Source: Rhipicephalus microplus (lineage: Eukaryota > Arthropoda > Arachnida > Ixodida > Ixodidae). From it: DNA of 64,000 nucleotides. Location: positions 67,077,456 to 67,141,455 of the forward strand of contig NC_134709.1 of assembly GCF_043290135.1 (NCBI RefSeq), in the 5' to 3' direction. The position numbers were made by a program, and so were the translations under genes. The notes beneath the pieces are model-generated. The model saw only the letters and a list, made by a program, of their open reading frames with translations. It was not told where the DNA came from and searched no databases. Below, piece by piece: positions 54,357 through 64,000 of the stretch (position 1 is the stretch's first letter; the number at the start of each line of letters is the position of its first letter).

Positions 54357-57300
54357 CTGAAAGAGCCCGTGCATGGCAAATCCAGATGTAATCGACATCA
54401 TTTTAGACAAAGTCCCTCGTAAGACAAAGGCCTTTTCCACAAAACTTCAATTACCATAATTTCTGTTGTATAATTTGCACCTTTGTATAAGGCACACCTC
54501 TACCTTTCATGACTTTCACAAAAAAAAAATGGCATATAATACGTACTCTATGTACAATATGCACCTACTTTACTCTGTCAACACAACTACACAGAATACG
54601 TTCATTGAGAAATACGTGGGCATGCACAGCATTGAACATTTGTAGTAAGCAGCAGCATAACACCTCAAATAACACTGTCCTGAGATGCAGAACACCACTA
54701 TTTATTCCACTGGATTCGAAGCCACACACTCCGGCGCACTGTCAAAAGCTTTTCCGCCTCAACTGGTAGCATCGCGGGGTTGCCGTCGTCGGCCTCTGAG
54801 TAACTGCTTCAGCAGTGTTGTAAGGACTTCGGTGTACATCACTGGCGTTGTCTCTACAGCATGTGAGAGATAAGATGGAGTAGGGAGTGTGCGTATGTTG
54901 GGCCCAGTTCTCGGGGGCTGTGTGTAATTGACGGTGGAAGAATGAGAGATGAAGGTAAAAAAAAGGAGAGGTCGGACATGTTAGAGATGTGGCGCGGAAA
55001 ATAAAGGATGTGCAGCGTGTGTAGTGAATGTGTGGGTCGTGAAGTACATCGTCGAGTATGACAAAGTATTATGAGGCTCGGTGGGAACACATCAACAAAG
55101 ATGGCAACACAGGTACGACACTTATGTAAGCACACAAAATGTAAATAGCGACCGGAAGCATAAAGCTGTGACCACTGTGGGACTGGAATTACATCTCACA
55201 TGAAAACTGATCATGATAACGAAGTGTCACTTTCGTTTTTGTGACAGGCATAGCGGGCACTCAATGTTACAATTAGGCTTATGCAAATATTAGATCACTG
55301 TATTCGAATTCACTTCAAATTTGCCAGCTTGTGTTTGCTCTCCAATAAATGCCAGTGCCACTCTTTCACTCATGCCACGCGTACCTATTTTCCTTGAATC
55401 GCTCACTGCAAAGCCCTTGGCCTCCTATGAAGCCTCAAAATTTATCAGCACTACTGGTTCGATAACGATTGTTAGGTAACACTAAAACGTGGTATGCATT
55501 ATATAGTTGCATTGCCAAGCAGGTCAATATGGCCAGGTGCATACAGTGCAAGGCACAGTCAGTGACAAAGCGAAGCCATTGTACTCACAGCACGACAGAG
55601 CTGATTGTTGATCGTCAGAAGAATGAATGAGTCGGCACAGGTTGGGGACGTGACCACCTGGAGAAGAGAAAGCAATTGATCGGCTAATTATTTCACAGAG
55701 CTTATAATGTGCGAGAGCAATGTCGCATTTATAAGAGGCCACATGGCATGGCATATTGCTTCGAATGAATTTCAACTGCCAAGAGCTTTTCTTTACAAGC
55801 ATAAATACACCTAAATAGAAACTACAACAGCCTTTCCTTTCCCCCCAATCATCATTAAAATATGTCCACCATGCTGGAAATTGCACATGTGACTTCATGC
55901 TCAGGAGTCACGTCACCATGGCCACTTACCCCATCCTCATTCCAATCGATAATGTCAGGTGAAAATTTGGTCAGGTGAAATGTCAGGTCAAAGCGGGGAG
56001 ATCGAGCTTCCCTGTGAGAATACTGGACAGTCCTAAGAAGGTGATTCGACGAGCCTTTCGAAGTGGTTGCACGTAATAGCGAGCCTCGGTGAATTGCAGT
56101 AAAAAAATATGTGTTCTATCATGCATATATTTTCTTTGCAAGTTTAGCATATAATTTCTAGACTTGTTTGAATTGTATTCTAAGTTTGTTTGAAAAGATT
56201 GTTAAAAATTTCGAAGCATTCAAAATGAACGAATAAATGTACATCGATCCGCATGTAACCCTTGTTATGACAGTCATCAGCACTGAAATCCTTTCGGTGG
56301 CTGTGAACCCAACAACCACTTCAAAACACAGTCTAAGCAAGGGTGTGCAGTTTGAACAGGATGATTTCCTTCCTTTCTGTCAATCGTGAACAAGGGTGTC
56401 CTCATACCGGTTCGGCGCTAAGGAGAGACGCGGCTGGAGTGAGACGCTGTGCCGATGTGCTTTGCATCAGCTCCGGCCCGGTGACCAACTATCAGCAGAC
56501 GAGATTTGTTTTGCACTTGCTGATAGTGGGCTCGTCTTCAGGGGGTTGCCCTGCACCTACAGAAACCACTTGTGTAGGCAAGTTTGTCTCCGTTTTAGGA
56601 GTTTCCAAGATTTTCCTATCAACCGCGCGGTAGCAAGGCTAGGCCTCTCTCTTAGGCAAAGCCTGGGTCGCGACGCCGGGCGTTCGGCTTGCGCCTGGTG
56701 ACCGTGGGCCTTGTGAGGCTGGAGATGGAATACTACGTCGAAAGGGAGACTATAACGCCCGAAGATTTTGAAGCGGGAGAGTGGGCTCTAGTGCTGAAGG
56801 CACAGGACCGTTTTAAGAAGACTCTGCATGGTGACAACGCCAAGAGTAAGCCTTCCGAGACGCAGGTCGACAACGACGGCCACAAGACGCACGGAGCGGG
56901 CGAAGTAAAGTGGGGGAAAGCGCCGGTGTGAAAGAAACACGCATCGTTTCTGAAGATGCCAGCTACGGACTTCAAGTTTGTGTACAGGCCCCAGAAATGG
57001 GACTTGAGTGTATTCACAGCGAGAGAACTCGGATGTGCACTGAGAGCAGCAGCGCGTCTAACGAGTGCGATTGCCGCGGAAGAAAACATTGTGCGGGTTA
57101 ATGGCATTGACGGCTTTTGAATATGAATAGTTCATTCTGCTGTAAGATAACCAAGAAAGGCCTAAAAACAACAAAAAAAAATCTTGCATGTTTTCAATCT
57201 ATAGTCATTAGTCTATGTCAGAATATTCTAAATGTCACTTTTAATTAAGCACTTGTTTTTCTGTGGCGGTCATAAATAATAGGGGGTGAACTTGAGTTAT

Positions 57301-60300
57301 CTCAGGAACAAGATGAGTTACAGGAAAACTATTTGAATATTTGAAATTAGCGGAAAAAGCTGCATAATTCTGTGCAGTTTGATCAAGATCACTGAAGAAA
57401 TAAACAAAAAATGCCTAAGACCAGTCTGCCTGTTTAACTGAACACATTATTTTCACATTAATGATCATTTTTTAAAAGTTTAAAAGCTTTTTATACTGGC
57501 TTGTATGCTCTAAGCATAGCAAATTTTAAAATGCAACATATTTTACAGGTAATCACTGGCATTCTACCAAAAGTCAAGTCCTGCTACTATTCAAAGTTGT
57601 TTCCACTTTCTTTGAAGCAAAAAACACAGGCCTTGTTTCAATTAAAAAAACTATATTTGGCAAATTAGTTGGGCCATAAAAAATATGCCCAGTTTTTTAT
57701 TTATAATACCTGGTATATATACCATTTGAACTCGATTCGAATTTTGCTGCAAACCTAAGATTCACTATTCTCACAGGCCTAGTAATCTCTGTTTCTTCTG
57801 CTTCGTGCAATTCTACAATTTGAACCGCTGAACAGGGCGATTTCGTTTGCAGTTGCTATTGTATTATGGTTTGTGCTCTGTTTAGGTTTGCGTCGTTACT
57901 GAGTGACTTTGTACGCAAAGACCCACCAGGTAGTGCACGTTGTTGTCGGGGCTGACGAAGAGGCAGTGGCAGTCGCCGTAGCGCTGCATAAGCACACGCA
58001 GCAGGCCCCGGTACCAGCCATAGTGAGAGGCAAGCAGAGGTCCCAGTTGCGGGTCGACCTGGTCCAGTGGCACAGTCTTCACGTAGCTCAGCAATTCAGT
58101 GAGCTCGGCAAATGTGACTGTAAGGCGTGCCTGTTGGCGAGAGACAACAAATGAAAGCATTGGTGAAAAAAAAAAAAGAAAAACAAAAAGCGAAGGTTAC
58201 AGAGGCTATTGCACTTATAGCACTGCACATTTATAGGCTATTGTGAACATTCGTATGCTTCGAATATTTGAATCAATAATCCAGTGCTTGAATTTGCTTT
58301 GAATCGAATTTAAATTGCTTAAAATTTCGTATTATTCCAACATTCACTTGTAACCTACTTGTAAAAGTGAAGTACTCATATTAGTCTGCATGTAACGACC
58401 TGTAAAAATGGTTCCACTGCAATGAACTAGTGCTAATCGGTGAAAACACACCTTCAGAGGAAATCCACATTGCCACAGAGCCCCATTTGATGGTTAAATG
58501 AAAATATTACCCTCACATCGTTTCATTTTTTAGGTTTAAAGGCTCTTTATACTGACTTATACGCTTTAAGTTGTCGGGGTGCTGACACCCTCTGTAAAGA
58601 TGTTAGCCCTTGTGGCGCACGTGCCTCGCCCAAAAGCCGCATTTCGGGTTACAACAACGGGGTGGTAGGTGGCGTTGATTACCACTGTCATCATCATCAT
58701 GGTTGTTGTCTCTAGCGCGGGTCCTCGGCGCGTGGCACCACAGGCCTGCACGTCGGGGGCCCTCGTGATAAGTCGAGCGTTGGCGACGCCGCCTTGGGTG
58801 TGTTATTGTGTGTTTGTCATGTTTTGGATTGTATGGAAATTGTGAGTAAGGATGTCTTAGTGGGCTGATTACGATTGATGTATCATTGGGCAGACGATAT
58901 CGTCGTCTAAATTAGTTAAATAAATGTATGTGTATTGTTTGGTTTGTACCGACCGTGTCGACTGCGTCCGTTCACTCCAAGAGCGTGGCATGGCGCTCGC
59001 TCGCCATTTCGAGACCCCACTAAGTATAGCAAACTTGAAAAAGTAACAAGTTTTACAGGCTGTTCATTGCATTCTACTGAAAGTAAAATCCTGCTACTAT
59101 TCAAAGCTGTTTCCACTTTCTTTGATGCAAGAAAAATGGCATTAGCACGGGCCTTATTTCAATATTTTAAAAATATTGTGTAGGATAGTAAGGTCATGAC
59201 AAATATACCCCCTTTTTTATATTATGCAATACAGAACAAGACTCTCAGTAAACAGAAATCTGTTAAACGGAACTACTGCTTAAACGGAAATATTGGCTCT
59301 GCAATGCTTGGTTTAAGGCTTGTATCCTGCACCCATGTTCACCTCTCAGTAAACGGAACTTCTGTTAAATGAAACATATTTTCCCGGTCCCTTCAGGTTC
59401 CGTTTACTAAGAGTGTAATATATACTACAGTCGAATACCCGCTATAACGAAATCGCTGGGGAAACCGAAAAATTTAGTTTTCATGAAAAGTTCGTTGCCA
59501 CGAGCGTGAAACATAAAAACAGTGATACAGCCAGCAGAAGGAAAATTTATTGCCAGAAGTCGGTAAACTTATTTTGCCGACCTTTGCCATACAAAAGGAA
59601 AAAGTGGCCCATTGCTATGTCGTCGTCATGTGCGCCGAAGAACGAGCGAAGGGTGTCCAGCGCATCCAAAACAACCCGCTGGTTGGGTTTCTCCGCATGT
59701 GTCTCTTCTTGGTCCTCGGTGCCGTCAGCTTCGCGCACACTTTCGATAATGGCCTCGTCGGTCACTTCCTCGTACACAACTACGTCATCGGAGTGAACGA
59801 ACGCATCAATGGTGAGTTAATCTGGGATGCCGATGTCGATGGCTCGAAGTTCCTCCCAGGTGTTGGTCAAGGATAGAGGCACTGCGCTGCCACCACTCTC
59901 GCCGTCATGTGCATTTTCGTCCAAATTTTCGTCTGGTGAGGCCGAAGCGCAATCCGTGCGAGATGCTTGCACGGTGATGGTGAAGCCCACATGATCATTT
60001 GCCATCGCCTGATCATTTGCCATAGCAGCATGATCATTTGCCATCGCCTGCTGCAGTGTGGCCAGGCATGTTGCCGGACACAAACCCCATCGCCGATTTA
60101 AGTAAACAAAAATGGCGGTACCCACCCTAGCGCAGCAAAAGAAGACGTTTAAAAATTTTGAGTGCGCATAACACGCATACGAGCATATTTTTGACAGTTA
60201 ACCTTTGGCGGGAGGGTAAAATAAGGCCCACACCGCGGTGAAAAATTCGTTAATGTGGGATCGCTGTGCTAATGTGGGATTTGCTAATGTGGGATCGCTG

Positions 60301-63300
60301 TGTTAATGTGGGATTCGCTAATGTGGGATCGCTACGAGATAAATAACACATGGGCTTCTGTGAACGTTCGCCGGGGATACGGAAATAATTCGTTGCCACG
60401 GGGATTTCGTACTCGCGGGGTTTCGTTACTGCGGGTTTCGACTGTATTCGAATTTGATTAGAAATTATCCAACCGAAATCACAATTCAGTTTGAACCTAC
60501 AAATCACTATTCGTACAGGCCTACACATCTGCATAGCTATGACGGACATTCTTTACAAATTGATAAATTCACAACTTGCTATTATTTCGTACTTCACGCA
60601 GTTGTGCGTCGATTAGTGCACTTACAGTGTTCTCTCGAACTGAGGTGCCGGTGTCATCGGAGTTCTTGTGACGCCACAGCAGGCACTTCCAGAGGTAGTC
60701 ACGCCGGCAGTGCAGCGAGGCCTGTGCCACCACTTCGCGCAGGTGGTCGGCTACGGCTGTTGCCTGCTCGGACATTACCTGCGAGCCAATGAAATTATAC
60801 TCGCAATTTACCTGTCTTTAAAGCACAATAGTAAAATACTGCGCGACATATTTCTCCCAAAAAGCAAAAAAGAAGGAACACAATTACGGAAGAGCATGGG
60901 CAGCCAAGCCTTCTATAGTGGCAAGTATGCCGTGCAGTAAAAACTAACTAGGCCAAGGAAAAAGTCCTCTTGGAGTACCAAAATGGTTATTGCGAACTTC
61001 CTGATGATCTGGTCATGGTAAAGGTGACAGTCCCAGCAGAACTCCTAGGCTTTCTCTGAACTGTACATTAGAATAAGAAGCAAAATAATGAAAAAAAAAA
61101 TGCTTTTTTTTGCTACAACTGTAAAAAAAAAGGCGCATGAATAGGGGTATGCAAATACCGAATCGAATAAAAAAAAAAAGCCGAACATCAGATCAATAAT
61201 AAGACGTAAGAAATTTTATCTTCATGGGCCTCAGTTTCTACGAGTTTCGTACAATATTATTTCTTCTGCATGGAATGCAGTGGCGAGCACGGTTTCTGTT
61301 CGTCTGCTCGACTTGCGGAATGAAGGGTGAAGGGGTACAATTGTGCAAATTTTTTCACTATGCAGGGTGCCCCAGCTATATTCAGCCAGAATCGAAAAAT
61401 ATGTCAATGCACTCAGTGACAACACGACCTAATGCATGTTGCTTACTATTGCCTGGAGTGAGTTATACTACTGTTGTCTTTTGATCAATTGCTTAACTAG
61501 GCCACTTTAATTACGTAATTTTTGAGGCAATCAAGCTGTGCGAAAATCCCGATGAAAATTTATGTCGGTTTGTAAAACATCCGATTAGACACTTTGTACG
61601 TTTAGTATATTGATTAATTACTTATTTTTTCGGCCTACTACAGACGCCCACGAAATGCAATAACATACAATTTGACATGTCTGCTCCCGTGATGACTCTA
61701 GTGCTCCCTAACAATTCGCATGCAGATGACCACAGCATTTGCCTGGTTGTGTTGTCTCAACAGGCCTGTGATGATAGTGGTGACTATGCGATAAAACAGA
61801 ATAATAGATATTCGAGTCACAATTTGCACTATTCTCCAAGCTACTACTAAATTTGTATTCAGGTATTAAAACACCGTCAATAACAAAGCATAAGGGAGCT
61901 AATTGTTATTGTTAATCAGGATGAAATGGAAAAACCTTTTTCAGGTCTATCTGGGCATAAATGATTACATAGCAGGCAAGAATGAAACTAAAATGAACGA
62001 TCGAGCCAAACTCACTCATGTATTGAACTTGTACGCATAGCCAGAACAGCTTGCCGAACACTTTAACTCACAGTCTCATCATTGCGAAGGATCATTTTAC
62101 CCACAGGCATCAACCAATTCACAAAGTATGTCAGGCTAATAGCGAAAGAAATATAACCTTCAACTTTCATTGGTTTACTGCTGAACAAAAGAGCAAGAAT
62201 AAGCGAAAGCAAGCTTTAAAAGTCTACAGTAGCTAGTAAGTTTTCTTATTTGCGAAATTTAATTTTTCTGGTCTGCATGCATTAACGTCCTCGTATCCGA
62301 AAACAAGATAAAAGATTATTTTTCAGGTCCTCTATTCGTGACAGCCGGACAAAGTAAATCGAGCGCTTACGCAAAAACTTATGACAGGCGTGGAAAGCTG
62401 AGCGAGTTGGTAAGGATTCATTGATCTTCTAGCAAACTGCGCAGCAGACGGGGCACAAAAAAAAAAGTACGTCTTGTTTAGTTCTTTTTTTTGTGTGTCC
62501 CGTCCGCTGCGCAGTTTGCTAGAATGCAAACTTGCAACAGCACACAGAGTACACGTAAAACAGTTAAAACTACCTTTTGCATGAGTGTTTCGTGGGAGCT
62601 GTAATAGCCGAGATAGGCCACTTCCTCTTCACAGATTCCTCGGAACGACGTCTTCCTCGACCTGAATGCAGAAAAAACAATTAATGAAAAATTCATCATC
62701 ATCATCAGCCTGACTACGTCCTCTCCCATGTTCCGCCAGTTAACTCAGTAATGAAAAATAAAGCTGTAGTTAACTTTGTTTTGTCTATCTGTCACATCAA
62801 GTATGGTACAAATAAGCTGTTGGTTTCATAGACACACAGTCACACTATGTATACCTGTGGTAGCCTTCAAAGAAACAAGCATTAGAAGATTCTGTAACAA
62901 TTACGAAGTAACTTGGCCAAAACACTGCTGTACCATCACAGCGGTGCACATACGTATGTACTCACGTAATGAACCCCCCCTTTCTTGATTCTCGAAATAT
63001 ATATATATTTTTTAATAAATCTGTTCATTTTATTTTGGTGTGATAGCCAGTGCCATTGATGATTGAAACAACGTTAAAACACACCATTATATCCTGAAAT
63101 AACGACGCAATAAAAGTCAAAACATAGTTTAACAGCCATGCTAAAACAGTTGCAAGCAGTGCGAACGCAGATGACATTGATTGAAAATGAAGTCGAGCTT
63201 TTGGGGCATAGCGCCATCTGTCGAACCCAGAAGAAACCCCATTGCTTTTAGCACCACGCAAGCGCAGTGGCACAAAACAAAGCGAAAAACAAGGCACAAC

Positions 63301-64000
63301 CACTCCCGCAATCACGTCGACTGCACGCCACGCACCCACCACATGCACGCGCCATTATCAGATTCTGTGTTTTTGTCGAATTCGTCGAAGTGAACTTCAC
63401 TGGACAGCTGCTGAGTAGGGCACGATCGGCCGGCACGCTAGCAACACGGCTGGCTTTAAATTCAAAGTTAGTCGAGCTTGTGCTGCAGAATAGAAATCGA
63501 GTGGCTGGACGACAATACAGCGTCTATCCGTGCGCACTCGTTACTGGGGCAAACAAGAACAGCTTCAAGCTACAAAAAGGTTCGTTGCACATTTCACAGG
63601 CCAAAACAAGGACAGTTTCTCCTTGTGGGGAGCGAAGTCCTCCGATAGGTTTAGAGGCTTCATAGTCCTGCCACTGAATTGAAGACAAGCAGCATTTGAA
63701 CAGCAAGTTTAATACCGTCATGTGAAATGTTTGCTGTTATAACTCCCGTGACTTTTTTTCTCCCACATAATGAACCGTCCCCCATGGCACAGTGTAAGAA
63801 AAATAATTTTTTTTTCATACACCGTATAGTGTGGTTCAGGTTTAGTGTGCATGCTCCGATTGACTGATAGTGCAAACTACAGGCAGCGAACCACGTTGGC
63901 TGCCTGTAGTTTGCGCTGTTTGTGGTTGCTTTTCGAGGACGAAATCCTAACATATCTCCAATCTCCTGCTTTATGATTCACTCACCTTGTGCCACCTGCA
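54237..64000 (-). CDS. C-terminal exons of a large conserved protein, possibly SZT2
   Basis: Five exons (62574-62661, 60626-60778, 57927-58130, 55589-55657, 54237-54356) and the edge of a sixth (63986-64000) join in phase, ending at TGA 54237-54239. They encode the last 211 residues. Recognisable blocks are EEEVAYLGYYSSHETLMQK, HCRRDYLWKCLLW, VPLDQVDPQLGPLL, WYRGLLRVLMQRYGDCH and ELVTTCCFHEWAGLL. The pattern of Cys-Arg-Arg-Asp-x-Leu-Trp, a DPxLxPLL helix and a WYxxLLRVL repeat suits the C-terminus of SZT2, the large KICSTOR subunit that recruits GATOR1 to lysosomes in amino-acid sensing by mTORC1. I recall this from memory and could not check it, so the gene structure is far surer than the name. 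Confidence 0.6.
55589..55657 (-). CDS. SZT2-like gene, internal exon
   Basis: Twenty-three codons between TTTCTCTTCTCCAG and GTGAGT. It encodes VVTSPTCADSFILLTINN. Small, but phase and splice sites are clean. Confidence 0.82.
56725..57113 (+). pseudogene. Gag-like ORF1 fragment of a LINE
   Basis: Plus strand, opposite to the host gene. It reads MEYYVERETITPEDFEA, then one in-frame TGA at 56929-56931, then MPATDFKFVYRPQKWDLSVF and ENIVRVNG in the same frame. The acidic start followed by the xDFKxVYRPxxxL block is what ORF1 gag-like proteins of tick Jockey/I-type LINEs show, from general knowledge. The homology ends near 57113 with no ORF2, so it is a truncated fragment. Confidence 0.6.
57435..57783. 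repeat. AT-rich dispersed repeat, uninterrupted copy
   Basis: Landmarks: TTTATACTGGCTTGTATGCT, CATTCTACCAAAAGTCAAGT, CCTGCTACTATTCAAAG, TTTCCACTTTCTTTGA, then ATTCGAATTTTGCTG and CACAGGCCTA. This copy gives the empty site for the insertions at 58488-60527. Confidence 0.7.
57927..58130 (-). CDS. SZT2-like gene, internal exon
   Basis: Sixty-eight codons between TCTCTCGCCAACAG and a GTGGGT donor. It encodes FAELTELLSYVKTVPLDQ, DPQLGPLLASHYGWYRG and CLFVSPDNNVHYL. Frame 0 at both ends. Confidence 0.88.
58572..59020. mobile_element. Solo LTR, 449 bp
   Basis: It starts TGTCGGGGTG and ends ACCCCAC, flanked by TAAGT (58567-58571 and 59021-59025). The uninterrupted sister copy reads CTCTAAGCATAGC at this point, so this is a clean insertion. 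AATAAA at 58919-58924 fits an LTR polyadenylation signal. No internal region or second LTR is present, as after LTR-LTR recombination. A 5-bp duplication suits Ty3- or Bel-type elements; which one is not resolved. Confidence 0.8.
59241..59416. mobile_element. MITE with CTCTCAGTAAAC ends, copy 2
   Basis: Left ACTCTCAGTAAACAGAAATC, right GTTTACTAAGAGTGT; the interior matches 50867-51052. Nested in the split AT-rich repeat. Confidence 0.72.
59547..60125 (-). pseudogene. Tigger-like transposase C-terminal remnant
   Basis: Minus strand reads NTWEELRAIDIGIPD, a stop, then VTDEAIIESVREADG and VVLDALDTLRSFFGAH. The acidic tail and the ALDTLRxFF helix are typical ends of CENP-B-like Tigger transposases. 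The helix-turn-helix and DDE catalytic core are gone. Confidence 0.6.
60052..60052. other. CATTTGCCAT repeats inside the Tigger element
   Basis: The segment around 59990-60060 repeats GATCATTTGCCATCGCCTG three times, giving a tandem AMANDQ/AMANDH in translation. It looks like slippage within a dead gene. Confidence 0.6.
60626..60778 (-). CDS. SZT2-like gene, internal exon
   Basis: Exactly 51 codons between a CTCGCAG acceptor and a GTAAGT donor. It encodes VMSEQATAVADHLREVV, HCRRDYLWKCLLW and ends VRENT. A probable amphipathic helix leads into the CRRD motif. Confidence 0.86.
60779..62573 (-). other. Intron of the SZT2-like gene
   Basis: A 1.8-kb intron, AT-rich, with A runs at 61093-61180 and a hairpin at 62427-62524. 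No other gene recognised. Confidence 0.6.
62427..62524. repeat. 98-bp hairpin with GCGCAG arms
   Basis: TTCTAGCAAACTGCGCAGC on the left is mirrored by GCTGCGCAGTTTGCTAGAA on the right. The arms extend through GGGCACAAAAAAAA, about 39 bp in all, with few mismatches and a loop of about 20 bases. Confidence 0.82.
62574..62661 (-). CDS. SZT2-like gene, internal exon
   Basis: The acceptor is TTTTTTCTGCATTCAG and the donor GTAGTT. It encodes SRKTSFRGICEEEVAYLG and YYSSHETLMQK. Phase 2 in, 0 out. Confidence 0.82.
62662..63985 (-). other. Intron of the SZT2-like gene
   Basis: It contains a short AT tract (about 62996-63010) and a hairpin at 63870-63916. No other gene recognised. Confidence 0.55.
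63870..63916. repeat. Short hairpin
   Basis: GTGCAAACTACAGGCAGC and its near-perfect complement (one mismatch), separated by 11 bases. Confidence 0.8.
63986..64000 (-). CDS. SZT2-like gene, exon cut by right window edge
   Basis: Only the last 15 bases are in view, before a GTGAGT donor (63985-63980). Phase 2 out would match the next exon, which starts one base from a codon end. Confidence 0.5.

Larger units (their letters stand above)
55658..57926 (-). other. Intron of the SZT2-like gene with a LINE ORF1 fragment
   Basis: A 2.3-kb intron. It contains a gag-like LINE fragment (56725-57113) and copy 1 of an AT-rich repeat (57435-57783). Confidence 0.7.
59428..60444 (-). mobile_element. Tigger/pogo-like transposon, internally deleted
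   Basis: The ends CAGTCGAATACCCGCTATAA and the complement of CAGTCGAAACCCGCAGTAAC carry the Tigger/pogo signature and are flanked by TA (59426-59427 and 60445-60446). At 1017 bp it is too short for a full transposase gene (usually about 2.5 kb). The remaining coding part is the C-terminal tail. Confidence 0.85.
58488..60527. repeat. AT-rich dispersed repeat, copy split by three insertions
   Basis: The same landmarks as 57435-57783 appear in the same order, broken by a solo LTR (58572-59020), a MITE (59241-59416) and a Tigger-like element (59428-60444). It resumes with ATTCGAATTTGATTAG and ends near CAGGCCTAC at 60524. Confidence 0.75.

Noticed and set aside
58560..58760. Exon of the SZT2-like gene in the GC-rich segment
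   Set aside because: The segment is inside a solo LTR bounded by a 5-bp duplication, and the flanking exons already join in phase.

Overview
The window looks like nuclear DNA of an arthropod, most likely a hard tick (Ixodida). The evidence is spliced genes with GT-AG introns, a tRNA-headed SINE resembling the tick Ruka family in three copies, and many interspersed elements (LINEs, Penelope-like fragments, TIR elements, poly-C/G runs). No prokaryotic operon, CRISPR array, rRNA gene or functional tRNA gene was seen. The species is inferred from repeat style, not proven.

Four host genes are supported, all on the minus strand. (1) 1-1577: N-terminal exons of an ABCA-type lipid transporter, running off the left edge. 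(2) 15590-16495: a TatD-family metallohydrolase closest to TATDN2, with all metal ligands. (3) 33528-46177: a complete six-exon TMEM59 gene of 316 codons. Its phases agree at every junction only if intron 1 uses a GC donor. (4) 54237-64000: the last five exons, plus the edge of a sixth, of a large conserved protein whose C-terminus resembles SZT2 of the KICSTOR complex. That name is tentative.

Transposable elements fill most of the rest. From 9 to 27 kb lie three copies of one LINE family, two nearly full length (minus) and one 5'-truncated (plus). ORF1 carries a zinc-finger-like region and an SGNH esterase; ORF2 carries an APE endonuclease, reverse transcriptase and a C-terminal Cys/His motif. 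The two long copies each lost a different catalytic aspartate of the reverse transcriptase. Copy A also holds a nested fragment of another LINE, with the empty site preserved in copy C.

Several terminal-inverted-repeat elements have target duplications: 6324-6861 (ATT), 7327-8697 (TA, GTTACTACC-rich ends), 29515-30220 (TTAA, piggyBac-like), 51391-51565 (TA) and 59428-60444 (TA, Tigger/pogo-like). An inverted pair of Penelope-like GIY-YIG fragments sits in TMEM59 intron 5. An intron of the SZT2-like gene holds one old repeat split by a solo LTR, a MITE and the Tigger element. A sister copy about 1 kb away gives a clean empty site for the LTR.

The genes do not form a pathway or operon. They are independent housekeeping-type loci separated and invaded by repeats. 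I did not find a convincing new multi-gene system. The most notable items are the nested-insertion history, the unusual TIR elements and the GC-AG intron.
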